A DNA stretch of 18,357 nucleotides from Pseudomonadota bacterium. Lineage in GTDB: Bacteria > Pseudomonadota > Gammaproteobacteria > Halothiobacillales > Halothiobacillaceae. The DNA is taken from NCBI GenBank assembly GCA_021795795.1, contig JAJYPA010000114.1, forward strand, positions 1 through 18,357, written 5' to 3'. The position numbers and the translations under genes were made by a program. The notes beneath the pieces are model-generated. The model was not told where the DNA came from. It ran no database searches and saw nothing but the letters and a program-made list of their open reading frames with translations. The first letter of the stretch is position 1; every line of letters begins with the position of its first letter. Of this stretch, positions 10,082 through 18,357 are shown one piece after another.

Positions 10082-12903
10082 AGATGAAAGAAAACAGTTT
10101 GTTCGACTCGCTGCTTGAAGAGCCGCAGAAGCCTTCCGGCCCGGTGACTTGTCTCGGCATGACGTTCGAGAACGACGAGGCCCGCCGCGCCCACTTTACC
10201 GAGGAGCTGCGCAAGAAGCTGCAGGACCCGGAGTTCCGCAAGATCGACGGCTTTCCTATCGGTAGCGACGAGGACATCCTGAACCTGAGCGATCCGCCGT
10301 ATTACACAGCCTGCCCGAACCCATGGATTGCCGACTTCATCGCCGAGTGGGAGGCGCAAAAGCCGGAACAGCCGGAAGGCTACCACTACCACCGGGAACC
10401 CTTTGCCTTTGATGTAAGTGAGGGCAAGAACGACCCAATCTACAACGCGCACTCTTACCACACAAAGGTGCCGCACAAGGCCATCATGCGTTACATCCTC
10501 CATTACACGCAGCCGGGGGATATTGTGTTCGACGGCTTCTGTGGAACTGGCATGACGGGCGTGGCCGCGCAGATGTGTGGTGATCGCAAGGCCGTCATGT
10601 CTCTTGGCTACCAGATGAAGCCCGACGGCACCATTTTGCAGGAAGAGATGGATGAAGATGGGAAAAAGGTTTGGCGGCCATTTTCAAAACTGGGCGTCCG
10701 CAGAGCGATTCTCAATGATCTGTCTCCAGCAGCGACGTTTATCTCGTACAACTACAACACGCCAGTGAGTCCTCTTCTCTTCGAAAATGAGGCTAATCGA
10801 ATTCTCAAGGTGGTTGAAGATGAATGCGGTTGGATGTACGAAACTAAACATTCTGACGGCCGAACTGGCAAGATCAATTACACGGTTTGGTCGGATGTAT
10901 TTATCTGTCCGGAGTGCGCTGGCGAAGTGGTCTTTTGGGACGAAGCAGTCGACGCCGAAAATGGGAAAGTTCACGATGATTTTCCATGCCAAAACTGTGC
11001 GGCATCACTTTCAAAGCGAACGATGGAACGTGCGTGGATCAATGTTTTCGACCCTGCGTTAAAAGAATCAGTTGTTCAAGCGAAACAAGTACCGGTTCAG
11101 ATCAACTATTCAGTACCTGGAACTACTCGACGACACGAGAAGAAGCCAGATCAAAAAGACTATGACTTGATCGCGAGGATCAACAACGAACCCATCCCTC
11201 ACTGGTTTCCATCAGACAAAGTGCCGAAGGGCGATAAAACCTCTGATCCGTTTCGAGTTGGTGTAACCCACGCACACCACTTTTACTCAAAGAGAAATCT
11301 TCGAGTTCTTTCTACGCTACGGCACCATCTAAAACAATCCCCGATGGAAAGTCAGCTCTTGTGTCTTGTTGGAGACCAGCTTCCCAGGGCAAGCAAAATG
11401 CACAAAATTGCTGTTAGCCGACTAAATACACATTTATCAAAGACAGCTGGCGTTTTGGCAGGAACCCTATATATTCCGTCGAATCAAATCGAATACAACA
11501 TAAATTTAATGATTGGTTTCAGGATTAAGGACGTAGCCTCGTATCAGGCAAAAAGAGATCAGGAGACCAGACAAATCGTATTTACTGGATCAACTGAAGC
11601 CACAAGAATACCTGACGAAAGCCTCGATTACTTCTTTTTTGATCCACCATTCGGCTCTAACCTAATGTATTCTGAACTCAATTTTCTTTGGGAGACATGG
11701 CTTGGCGTTCTTACAAATAAAATACCGGAAGCCATTGAAAATCGGTCTCAGAAAAAAGGTCTTGACGATTATCGTGCGCTAATGACTCGCTGCTTTAGCG
11801 AGGCATATCGCGCTCTCAAGCCAGGTCGCTGGATGACGGTTGAGTTTTCGAATACCAAAGCCTCTGTCTGGAACAGCATCCAAACATCAATAAGAGAAGC
11901 AGGTTTTATAGTCGCCAATGTATCCGCTTTGGATAAAAAGCAGGGTACTTTTAACGCTGTCACAAACACGACGTCTGTTAAACAAGACCTTGTTATAACA
12001 GCATATAAGCCGAATGGCGGTTTCGAGGAGCGCTTCCAGAAAGAAGCGCAAACCGAAGAAGGCGTGTGGGATTTTGTCCGAACCCACCTAAAGTATCTGC
12101 CAGTCACCAAGCGCCAGGGGCCACTAATGCTTTTTGTCCCCGAGCGTGACCCTCGCATCCTGTTCGACCAGATGATCGCATTCTATGTCCGCAAGGGCTA
12201 CCCCGTGCCGATCTCCAGCCAGGAGTTCCAGGTCGGACTATCGCAGCGCTTCATTGAGCGTGACAGCATGTATTTCCTGCCGGATCAGGTGGCCGAATAC
12301 GACCGCAAGAAGATGACCTCCGGTGCCCCACAACAGCTATCGATGTTCGTCTCTGACGAGGCATCTGCGATCCAGTGGCTCCGCCAGCTCATCAAGGAAA
12401 AGCCACAGACCTTCTCCGACATCAATCCGCAGTTCATGCAGCAGCTCGGCGGCTGGAGCAAGAACGAGGCCCAGCTCGACCTGCGCGAACTGCTGAACCA
12501 GAACTTCCTTTGCTATGACAGCAAAGGCTCCGTGCCCGAGCAGATCCACGCTTATCTCTCCACCAACTGGAAAGAGCTGCGCAATCTGCCCAAGGATGAC
12601 CCGACCCTGGTCGCCAAGGCCCGAGATCGCTGGTATGTGCCCGATCCCAATAAGGCGGACGACCTGGAGAAACTGCGCGAAAAGGCGCTGCTTAAGGAGT
12701 TCGAGGAGTACAAAGGGGTCAAGAAGAAACTCAAAGTCTTCCGTCTGGAGGCCGTTCGCGCCGGATTCAAGAAGGCGTGGCAGGAGCGCGACTACGCCGT
12801 CATCGTCGCCGTGGCCGATAAGATCCCCAACAACGTCCTGGAAGAAGATCCCAAACTTCTTATGTGGTACGACGAGGCAGTGACCAGAATGGGAGGGGAA
12901 TAG
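10078..12903 (+). CDS. pglXI: PglXI-type adenine DNA methyltransferase of BREX type 3
   Basis: A 941-residue methyltransferase that probably puts the N6-methyladenine mark distinguishing host from phage DNA. The SAM-binding motif is VFDGFCGTGMTG at residues 150-161 and catalytic motif IV is DPPF at 522-525 in YFFFDPPFGSNL. A second DPPYY stands at 72-76. A zinc ribbon is formed by C277/C280 and C304/C307. The long insert between motif I and motif IV, about 360 residues, probably holds target recognition. Two starts are possible: ATG 10078 is only 2 nt from AAGGA (10071-10075), and ATG 10084 is 8 nt away and better placed. Residues here count from 10078. About 1.4 kb of the middle has much lower GC than the ends, suggesting exchange by recombination. 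The frame stays intact throughout. Confidence 0.88.
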   Translation: MKMKENSLFDSLLEEPQKPSGPVTCLGMTFENDEARRAHFTEELRKKLQDPEFRKIDGFPIGSDEDILNLSDPPYYTACPNPWIADFIAEWEAQKPEQPEGYHYHREPFAFDVSEGKNDPIYNAHSYHTKVPHKAIMRYILHYTQPGDIVFDGFCGTGMTGVAAQMCGDRKAVMSLGYQMKPDGTILQEEMDEDGKKVWRPFSKLGVRRAILNDLSPAATFISYNYNTPVSPLLFENEANRILKVVEDECGWMYETKHSDGRTGKINYTVWSDVFICPECAGEVVFWDEAVDAENGKVHDDFPCQNCAASLSKRTMERAWINVFDPALKESVVQAKQVPVQINYSVPGTTRRHEKKPDQKDYDLIARINNEPIPHWFPSDKVPKGDKTSDPFRVGVTHAHHFYSKRNLRVLSTLRHHLKQSPMESQLLCLVGDQLPRASKMHKIAVSRLNTHLSKTAGVLAGTLYIPSNQIEYNINLMIGFRIKDVASYQAKRDQETRQIVFTGSTEATRIPDESLDYFFFDPPFGSNLMYSELNFLWETWLGVLTNKIPEAIENRSQKKGLDDYRALMTRCFSEAYRALKPGRWMTVEFSNTKASVWNSIQTSIREAGFIVANVSALDKKQGTFNAVTNTTSVKQDLVITAYKPNGGFEERFQKEAQTEEGVWDFVRTHLKYLPVTKRQGPLMLFVPERDPRILFDQMIAFYVRKGYPVPISSQEFQVGLSQRFIERDSMYFLPDQVAEYDRKKMTSGAPQQLSMFVSDEASAIQWLRQLIKEKPQTFSDINPQFMQQLGGWSKNEAQLDLRELLNQNFLCYDSKGSVPEQIHAYLSTNWKELRNLPKDDPTLVAKARDRWYVPDPNKADDLEKLREKALLKEFEEYKGVKKKLKVFRLEAVRAGFKKAWQERDYAVIVAVADKIPNNVLEEDPKLLMWYDEAVTRMGGE
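10650..12060 (+). other. Low-GC segment inside the methyltransferase gene (probable exchanged module)
   Basis: A hand count gives 70 of 180 bases GC (39%) in 11401-11580, against 39 of 60 (65%) in 10141-10200 and 37 of 60 (62%) in 12421-12480 of the same gene. Codon choice changes too, with many A/T third positions inside. The segment covers about residues 190-660: the zinc ribbon, the probable recognition insert, the DPPF motif and what follows. The reading frame is continuous across both edges. Boundaries are accurate to about 50-70 bp by eye. Confidence 0.75.
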
Positions 12904-12906
12904 CCC

Positions 12907-14829
12907 ATGATTACCAAATGGAAGGTCTTCAACTTTAAATCGATTCGTCAGGAGACCGAGCTGGACCTCGGCCCGCTTACGATCTTCGCTGGTGCAAACA
13001 GCAGCGGGAAGAGCACATTCATCCAATCCATCCTTCTCGTTGCGCAGACTTTGGCCCATAAAGTCGGATCACGGTCTGTCGTATTGAATGGTGCTCTCAC
13101 CAGCCTGGGCCAGTTTGACGATCTGAAGTCCAATGGCGGTGAGTCGGACCAAGTCACCATCAAATGTACCTATCGACCACTGCCGGATCAGGATGCCGCA
13201 ATAGGCAGCCGGTCTCAGTTCACGCCCCGGAGTGCTACTTACTATGGGCCGCGCCCCAATCAATTTCAGGAAATCGCTTGTGAGATTTCGTTCGACACTG
13301 ATGCTTCGAGCTCCCAGCGTGATTTGTTCCAAATCCAGCCTCGGCTTTTTGCCACTCAGTTGTCCTGCATATCCAGAGACGAGGACAACGTGGATCAAAA
13401 AGCGGGTATATCGATTCTTCATTCCACCAAGGCCATCTCTGAGATTGAAGGCGCTGACGGCGCCAGTGAAATTGACGATCAGCTACGCGCCAGTTTGGCT
13501 TACGCTGTTGAACTAGATGAAGGCTCCATGGCTGAGGTGAAGGATAACTTTCGCTCGGCCAAGCCAATCGGCTGCATGCTGCGACACTTCCTTCCCGAGA
13601 GAGTTGTTTACGCCATCGATACTATCGAAGAGGACGCCAACGCCATTGCCATTGCTCTCCAGGATGATGGCCGTCGTGCCATGGGCTTACGGCGCACCAG
13701 GGGAAGGGAGATTCTTCTTTCCAATGAAATCATTACGGTCTTGCGCGAAGTCCTTGAAGGCACGATTGATTTCGACCACAATTTCAATGACAAGTATCGG
13801 CAAGAGTCACTTTTTGGTACTGAGTCCGAGACACTTACATTGCGGGCTTGGTATGAACGGCTGCACAGCCTCCCACGCCATGAGCGCCTGAAGGTTCAGC
13901 AGGTCCTGCGTGAGCGTGAGGACCTATTTGAACGCATTCATTCGGCCATAAAGGGCTCTGTTGCCCAAGGGCCAGAATCACATGCATTCGTCCCACTGAG
14001 ACCACCTCGTTTGATAGCCGAGGCCACCTGGTATTTGGACAATTTCTTTGCCTCGTCTTTGAAATACCTTGGCCCATTAAGGGATGCTCCCAAGCCGCTG
14101 TACCCGCTTGCGCCAGCAGCCGATCCATATGATGTAGGTTTGCGTGGAGAACACACTGCTTTCATTCTTGAACTGCATAAAAACAAGAAGATCCGCTACA
14201 TCCCGTCAACAAATTTCAAAGACTCAGCAATCGACCGCAAAACAGTTACCCGGACACTCGAAGCAGGGGTTATCGATTGGCTCCAATATCTGGGAGTTGC
14301 CAGCTCTGTCAAAAGCCAAGATCGGGGGAAATTGGGGCACGAGCTGAAGGTGGGGCTTTCCAATTCGGCTAGCACGTATGACCTCACGCATGTGGGCGTA
14401 GGCGTCAGCCAGGTTCTGCCAATTCTTGTCATGTGCCTTCTAGCTGACACGGACTCTACACTCGTGTTTGAACAGCCGGAGCTGCACCTTCATCCGAAAG
14501 TTCAGACACTGCTCGGCGATTTTTTCCTTTCGATGGCGCTATGCAACAAGCAATGCATTGTTGAAACCCACAGCGAGTATTTCATCGACCGCCTTCGCTT
14601 CCGAATTGCAGCGGCAACACCCGAGAAGGAGCTGAACACTCAGACCAAGATCTACTTCGTGGAAAAGCCGTCGCAGGCCTCGGCTTTCCGAGAGGTAGTG
14701 ATTAACCAGTACGGAGCTATCTCAGATTGGCCGGAAGGATTCTTTGATCAGTCCCAACAGCAGGCCGAGGAAATCCTGAGAGCTGCGGCGATGAAGCGCA
14801 AAGCAAGCCGGGGGAATAAAGATGCGTAG
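12907..14829 (+). CDS. AAA/SMC-like ATPase with DUF3696-type C-terminus, embedded in the BREX operon
   Basis: 640 residues. Walker A is GANSSGKST at 29-37, directly after a short N-terminal strand pair (KVFNFKSI) typical of AAA_15/OLD-like ATPases. An ABC-like signature is VGVGVSQV at 496-503, Walker B is LVFEQPELHLHP at 519-530 and the switch histidine is H555 in ETHSEY. The C-terminus carries ISDWPEGFFDQ at 605-615, the mark of DUF3696. The middle, about 130-470, is long and may be a coiled-coil or sensor region. Such ATPases are usually paired with an effector, as in Septu, PARIS and other defence systems. ATG 12907 lies 3 nt after the methyltransferase stop behind a purine-rich GGGAGGGG, and the partner gene overlaps its end by 8 bp. 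It is not part of the standard type 3 BREX gene set. GC is lower than in brxC. Confidence 0.88.
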   Translation: MITKWKVFNFKSIRQETELDLGPLTIFAGANSSGKSTFIQSILLVAQTLAHKVGSRSVVLNGALTSLGQFDDLKSNGGESDQVTIKCTYRPLPDQDAAIGSRSQFTPRSATYYGPRPNQFQEIACEISFDTDASSSQRDLFQIQPRLFATQLSCISRDEDNVDQKAGISILHSTKAISEIEGADGASEIDDQLRASLAYAVELDEGSMAEVKDNFRSAKPIGCMLRHFLPERVVYAIDTIEEDANAIAIALQDDGRRAMGLRRTRGREILLSNEIITVLREVLEGTIDFDHNFNDKYRQESLFGTESETLTLRAWYERLHSLPRHERLKVQQVLREREDLFERIHSAIKGSVAQGPESHAFVPLRPPRLIAEATWYLDNFFASSLKYLGPLRDAPKPLYPLAPAADPYDVGLRGEHTAFILELHKNKKIRYIPSTNFKDSAIDRKTVTRTLEAGVIDWLQYLGVASSVKSQDRGKLGHELKVGLSNSASTYDLTHVGVGVSQVLPILVMCLLADTDSTLVFEQPELHLHPKVQTLLGDFFLSMALCNKQCIVETHSEYFIDRLRFRIAAATPEKELNTQTKIYFVEKPSQASAFREVVINQYGAISDWPEGFFDQSQQQAEEILRAAAMKRKASRGNKDA

Positions 14830-15871
14830 CCTGTCCAGCGTAACAATTGACGCAGGCGTCCTCGCTGTTCCCCATGTCGGTTGTGCCAAGGATGATGCTT
14901 TCCAGTACGTGGACACGCTACTGGACTGGAGCAAGTTGCTTGATGAGCCCTGGGTCGCCATTTACATGAGCGAGCGGGCTTCTGAGTCTCTTATTGCCGA
15001 TGGGTTGTACCCACTAAGGGAACAACTCAGAGAACTTTTTAATGCCCACAGTATAAAAGAATACGACGTCAATACGGTTGCGATAATTGCCAACAAGCTT
15101 CTAGGGATCACACCATCCTTTGAAACCTACTATCGGGTCAAGGATGTCTTGTCAGAAGATCTGGAAACAGATCCGAATGTTATTCGGCTGACAACACGTG
15201 ACGGGCTTCAGTCCGATCTTGCGCGATGCGTCACGTTGATCGCCGTCCTGCGCAAGCACTGCCCCCAACCTCTTGGAGGCCATTCGCTCATTTTGAGAGA
15301 AGCGCCCAAACAGGTAATCCAGGTAAGAGCCCATATTCATGATCTTGAGCATTCCAGAGACGATATTCCTGCCTTGCCGTGCCCGCCCGAGTTCTTTGAA
15401 GGCGATGTGTTGGTTTGTGACGATTTTCGAGGGCTGATCGATTGTCTCGATGAGTCCGCCATTCTGGTTGGCGCGTCTGACGACCTTGGAATTGAACTCG
15501 CCGTCCGAATCGCTCTGTTTAAAAATGCGATTGCGCAAGGTGATTCCTCTGACTGGAGCGGCGTGATTGTTCCAGTCATTGGGTCCAGATTCCGGGAGTT
15601 GTGCCAGCAGGTTTGCGCTGACCAAGGAGACTCCGTGCCACCCAAGATTCTCCGATCAATCGTTGAGACCATTAAAGGGCACAACCTTCCAGCCGTACAC
15701 GCGCTGCGGACAGGGCCAGGCGGAAATGATCCGCAAAGAATGCGTGGTTCTGATAAAGCGCAGCGTCGAGATATCGATAGGGAATTCCATCTGCATTACT
15801 GGGAGTGCGCCGACGGGACAGTCGAGTTGGCGTCCGTTGTCTATCACAACGAGTTTTCAATTCCGGGATGA
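14822..15871 (+). CDS. Unrecognised 349-aa partner of the DUF3696 ATPase, candidate effector
   Basis: I do not recognise this protein. It is soluble in appearance, with no membrane segment, HNH, TOPRIM or helicase motif. The N-terminus SVTIDAGVLAVP has a buried Asp10 at the end of a hydrophobic strand, like the first acidic residue of PIN-type nucleases. Further acidic residues, E321 to E328 and D317/D319 near the end and several between 60 and 130, could complete a metal site, but I cannot align them. The C-terminus EFHLHYWEC (321-329) followed by VELASVVYHNEF (334-345) looks like a conserved family ending. ATG 14822 is 7 nt after GGGGGA (14810-14814) and overlaps the ATPase by 8 bp. Its TGA overlaps the helicase ATG at 15868. 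The tight coupling suggests that it is the effector or partner of the ATPase. Confidence 0.8.
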   Translation: MRSLSSVTIDAGVLAVPHVGCAKDDAFQYVDTLLDWSKLLDEPWVAIYMSERASESLIADGLYPLREQLRELFNAHSIKEYDVNTVAIIANKLLGITPSFETYYRVKDVLSEDLETDPNVIRLTTRDGLQSDLARCVTLIAVLRKHCPQPLGGHSLILREAPKQVIQVRAHIHDLEHSRDDIPALPCPPEFFEGDVLVCDDFRGLIDCLDESAILVGASDDLGIELAVRIALFKNAIAQGDSSDWSGVIVPVIGSRFRELCQQVCADQGDSVPPKILRSIVETIKGHNLPAVHALRTGPGGNDPQRMRGSDKAQRRDIDREFHLHYWECADGTVELASVVYHNEFSIPG

Positions 15872-18357
15872 TGCCGATGCAGGATGATTGGCAATACGAC
15901 ACCGTTCATAACGGCGCCTGCAAGATCATAGAAGAGAAGACCTTGTGGGGGCAGACGGTGTGCCGTGTCTGGTTGCCGAACCAGGACGCGGTGGTGCGCG
16001 TGCCCCGCTCCGCTTTGCGGCCGCTGAGTGCCGATCTACAGCCGGAGATCGAGGCCGGACGCATTGCCTATGTGGCCGCCGCAGCCAAGGTGGCCGAGGT
16101 GCTTGAAGCCTCCACCTGCGCCACCGAGGGCCATGTATTGCTGGCTCCCATGGAGTCTAACGTCATTCCGCTGCCGCACCAGATCCACGCGTTGTCCCGG
16201 GCCATCTCCGGCGACCGCGTGCGCTACCTGCTGGCCGACGAGGTGGGTCTCGGCAAGACCATCGAGGCCGGACTTGTCATGCGCGAACTCAAGCTGCGCG
16301 GACTGGTGCGCCGAACCCTGGTTGTCTCTCCCAAAGGGATCGCCACCCAGTGGGTGGCGGAGATGCAGACCCACTTTAACGAACAGTTCCAACTTGTGCT
16401 GGGTGACGACATCGGCACATTGCAACGCCTGGCTCCAGGGGCGGATCGCCGGAGCTCAGCCTGGTCGATGTTCGATCAGGTCATCGTCTCCCTGGATTCG
16501 GTCAAACCCATGGACAAGCGGCGCGGCTGGACCGCTGGGCGCGTCGCCGAATACAATTGCAGCCGGTTCGAGGATCTGATTACCGCTGGTTGGGATCTGG
16601 TGATTGTGGACGAAGCACATCGGCTGGGCGGCAGCACCGACCAGGTCGCTCGCTACAAGCTCGGCAAGGGGCTGGCGGAGGCCGCGCCCTATGTGCTGCT
16701 CCTTTCGGCTACACCCCACCAGGGGAAGACTGATGCCTTCCACCGCCTGATGAACCTGCTGGATGACGATGCCTTTCCGGATATGGACAGCGTCTCCCGC
16801 GACCGGGTGGCCCCGTATGTCATCCGTACCGAGAAGCGGAAGGCCATCGATGCCGATGGCAAGCCGCTCTTTAAACCCCGGCGCACGCAGATGGCCCCGG
16901 TGGCCTGGGAAAGCCGTCACCACTTGCAGCAGCTTCTCTACGAGGCGGTGACCGATTATGTCCGCGAGGGCTACAACCAGGCCCTGCGCGAGAAGAAACG
17001 CCATATCGGCTTTCTGATGGTCCTGATGCAGCGCCTGGTTGTCTCCAGCACCCGGGCGATTCGCACCACGTTGGAGCGACGACTTGCTGTGCTCAAGGAT
17101 GGCGAGCAACAGGCCAACCTGCGCCTGACAGAGTTTGAGGACGGCGGGGATGGCTCTGAAAATTTCGACGAGCTCTACGACATGGACGGACAGGAGCTGC
17201 TCGATGAGCTGCTGAAATCCCATGTGTCGGCTCTGCAGAGCGAAGGCAGCCATGTGGAGACCCTGCTGGATGCGGCGGTTCGCTGCGAACAAGCTGGACC
17301 GGATGCCAAGGCTGAGGCGCTGATCGAGCGGATCTACAAGCTGCAAGCCGAGGAAAACGAACCGGATCTGAAGGTGCTGATCTTCACGGAGTTCGTTCCC
17401 ACCCAACAGATGTTGAAGGAATTTCTGGAGGCGCGGGGAATCTCGGTGGTCACCCTGAACGGCTCCATGGACATGGAGGAACGTGGGGCAGCCCAGGATG
17501 CCTTCCGCAAATCGCACCGCGTGCTGGTTTCCACCGATGCGGGCGGAGAGGGTCTGAACCTGCAGTTCGCCCATATCATCATCAACTACGACATCCCCTG
17601 GAATCCCATGCGGCTGGAACAGCGTATCGGTCGCGTAGACCGTATCGGCCAGCCAAAAACCGTACAGGCGATCAATTTCGTGTTTGAGGATTCGGTCGAG
17701 TTCCGGGTCCGCGAGGTGCTGGAACAGAAGCTGTCAGTGATCTTCGATGAGTTCGGCATCGACAAGACCGGCGACGTGCTCGACTCGGCCCAGGCCGGTG
17801 AGTTGTTCGAGGATGTGTTCGCCTCGGCCATCCTTAACGCTGACAGCATCGAGACCTCCGTCGATCACACGGTGGCCAGGATTCGCAATGAGATTCAGCG
17901 GGTGCGCGAGTCCTCCGCCATCTATGGCATCTCCGAAGAGCCGGATGTGCAAACCGCTGAGCGTCTACGCTCCCACCCTCTGCCCCACTGGGTGGAACGG
18001 ATGACAGTCGGTTACCTCAACTCTCATGGCGGTGTGGCTAGTCGTAAGCGCTCCTGGTGGGATCTGAATTGGCCCGATGGCCAGGAACACCGCAAAGCTG
18101 TGTTCAACGCCCGGGAAGCGGATCGCCTGACCGATGCAACCTTGCTCAATCTTGAAAACAGCCGCGTCCGTGGGCTGGCCTTGAACCTGCCGCAAATCGC
18201 GGCTGGTCAGCCATTGCCGTGCGTAAGCGTGAGCGGGCTGCCAGAGAGCATCTCCGGGCTTTGGGGGCTCTTTGAGATCCGCCTTCAGGCCGGAATGCAC
18301 CAGAAGACACAACTCCTGCGCATCCCCATGGTGCGGCGTGGATATGTCAGCGTGTTC
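15868..18357 (+). CDS. brxHII: SNF2-like helicase BrxHII of BREX type 3 (3' partial)
   Basis: 830 codons are open to the right edge, with no stop. This is a superfamily 2 helicase or translocase of SNF2/RapA style: Walker A in ADEVGLGKTIEAG (123-135), DEAH at 248-251, SATPH at 280-284, motif V STDAGGEGLNLQ (555-566) and motif VI EQRIGRVDRIGQ (584-595). Both RecA lobes are complete; the C-terminal region is cut. It probably moves along or remodels DNA during BREX restriction, and the PglXI-helicase pair is characteristic of type 3. Possible starts are ATG 15868, overlapping the upstream stop in ATGA, then 15871 and 15877; the first is taken for its coupling. GC is 72% in 16201-16260, matching brxC and unlike the two genes just before it. 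pglZ and brxA should follow outside the window. Confidence 0.9.
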   Translation, partial: MMPMQDDWQYDTVHNGACKIIEEKTLWGQTVCRVWLPNQDAVVRVPRSALRPLSADLQPEIEAGRIAYVAAAAKVAEVLEASTCATEGHVLLAPMESNVIPLPHQIHALSRAISGDRVRYLLADEVGLGKTIEAGLVMRELKLRGLVRRTLVVSPKGIATQWVAEMQTHFNEQFQLVLGDDIGTLQRLAPGADRRSSAWSMFDQVIVSLDSVKPMDKRRGWTAGRVAEYNCSRFEDLITAGWDLVIVDEAHRLGGSTDQVARYKLGKGLAEAAPYVLLLSATPHQGKTDAFHRLMNLLDDDAFPDMDSVSRDRVAPYVIRTEKRKAIDADGKPLFKPRRTQMAPVAWESRHHLQQLLYEAVTDYVREGYNQALREKKRHIGFLMVLMQRLVVSSTRAIRTTLERRLAVLKDGEQQANLRLTEFEDGGDGSENFDELYDMDGQELLDELLKSHVSALQSEGSHVETLLDAAVRCEQAGPDAKAEALIERIYKLQAEENEPDLKVLIFTEFVPTQQMLKEFLEARGISVVTLNGSMDMEERGAAQDAFRKSHRVLVSTDAGGEGLNLQFAHIIINYDIPWNPMRLEQRIGRVDRIGQPKTVQAINFVFEDSVEFRVREVLEQKLSVIFDEFGIDKTGDVLDSAQAGELFEDVFASAILNADSIETSVDHTVARIRNEIQRVRESSAIYGISEEPDVQTAERLRSHPLPHWVERMTVGYLNSHGGVASRKRSWWDLNWPDGQEHRKAVFNAREADRLTDATLLNLENSRVRGLALNLPQIAAGQPLPCVSVSGLPESISGLWGLFEIRLQAGMHQKTQLLRIPMVRRGYVSVF

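Noticed and set aside
12907..15871. Identifying the ATPase pair as Septu (PtuAB) or PARIS (AriAB)
   Set aside because: The partner shows no HNH motif as in PtuB and no TOPRIM-like motif as in AriB, and the ATPase has a DUF3696 ending. The similarity is only in the general ATPase-plus-partner plan.
16028..16579. Forward open frame of 183 codons in another frame
   Set aside because: It is a shadow of the helicase, whose frame is open from 15868 to the window end with intact motifs. The alternative is Pro/Arg/Ser-rich.
16456..17574. Long open frame of 372 codons on the minus strand
   Set aside because: It lies opposite the helicase gene, which has all SF2 motifs in the forward frame. High GC makes such antisense frames common, and the translation shows no motif.

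Overview
The window looks like a genomic-island junction in a high-GC gammaproteobacterium-like host. The species cannot be named from the sequence. It opens with the last 56 codons of a chromosomal ssb gene, recognisable by its acidic DDDIPF tail and about 73% GC in a hand count of 61-120. A strong intrinsic terminator follows at about 207-234. Everything after that reads rightwards and looks like a laterally acquired island whose right end lies outside the window.

Region 1 (about 250-5564) is the integration module. Three consecutive tyrosine recombinases of 418, 520 and 675 residues, plus a small coiled-coil protein of about 139 residues, overlap one another by 8-11 bp and should form one transcript. 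The plan resembles Tn554-type TnpA/TnpB/TnpC modules and other multi-recombinase elements. All three recombinases have a plausible Tyr nucleophile, but the middle one has Arg where the HxxR histidine should be. Local GC is about 50%, well below ssb.

Region 2 (5565-5748) is a 184-bp spacer. It holds a nested imperfect inverted repeat and two short direct repeats.

Region 3 (5749-18357) is a type 3 BREX anti-phage operon: brxF, brxC (DUF6079-like), a PglXI-type DNA methyltransferase and a SNF2-like helicase (BrxHII) that runs off the right edge. The rest of a type 3 locus, pglZ and brxA, is expected beyond the window but is not visible. Between the methyltransferase and the helicase, where type 3 operons normally have nothing, sits an extra pair: a DUF3696-type SMC/OLD-like ATPase (640 aa) and an unrecognised 349-aa protein. 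Junctions are +3 nt, -8 nt and -4 nt, so the pair is coupled into the operon. Its base composition is lower than that of brxC and the helicase, which suggests separate acquisition.

The methyltransferase gene is a compositional mosaic. Its middle, about 10650-12060, is around 39% GC in a hand count, against 62-65% in its ends, consistent with exchange of the central recognition and catalytic part.

Working model: a recombinase-trio island inserted behind ssb carries a BREX-3 operon with an exchanged specificity segment and an embedded ATPase/partner module. That module may be a second defence layer or an accessory of BREX. It is the best candidate for something undescribed here.
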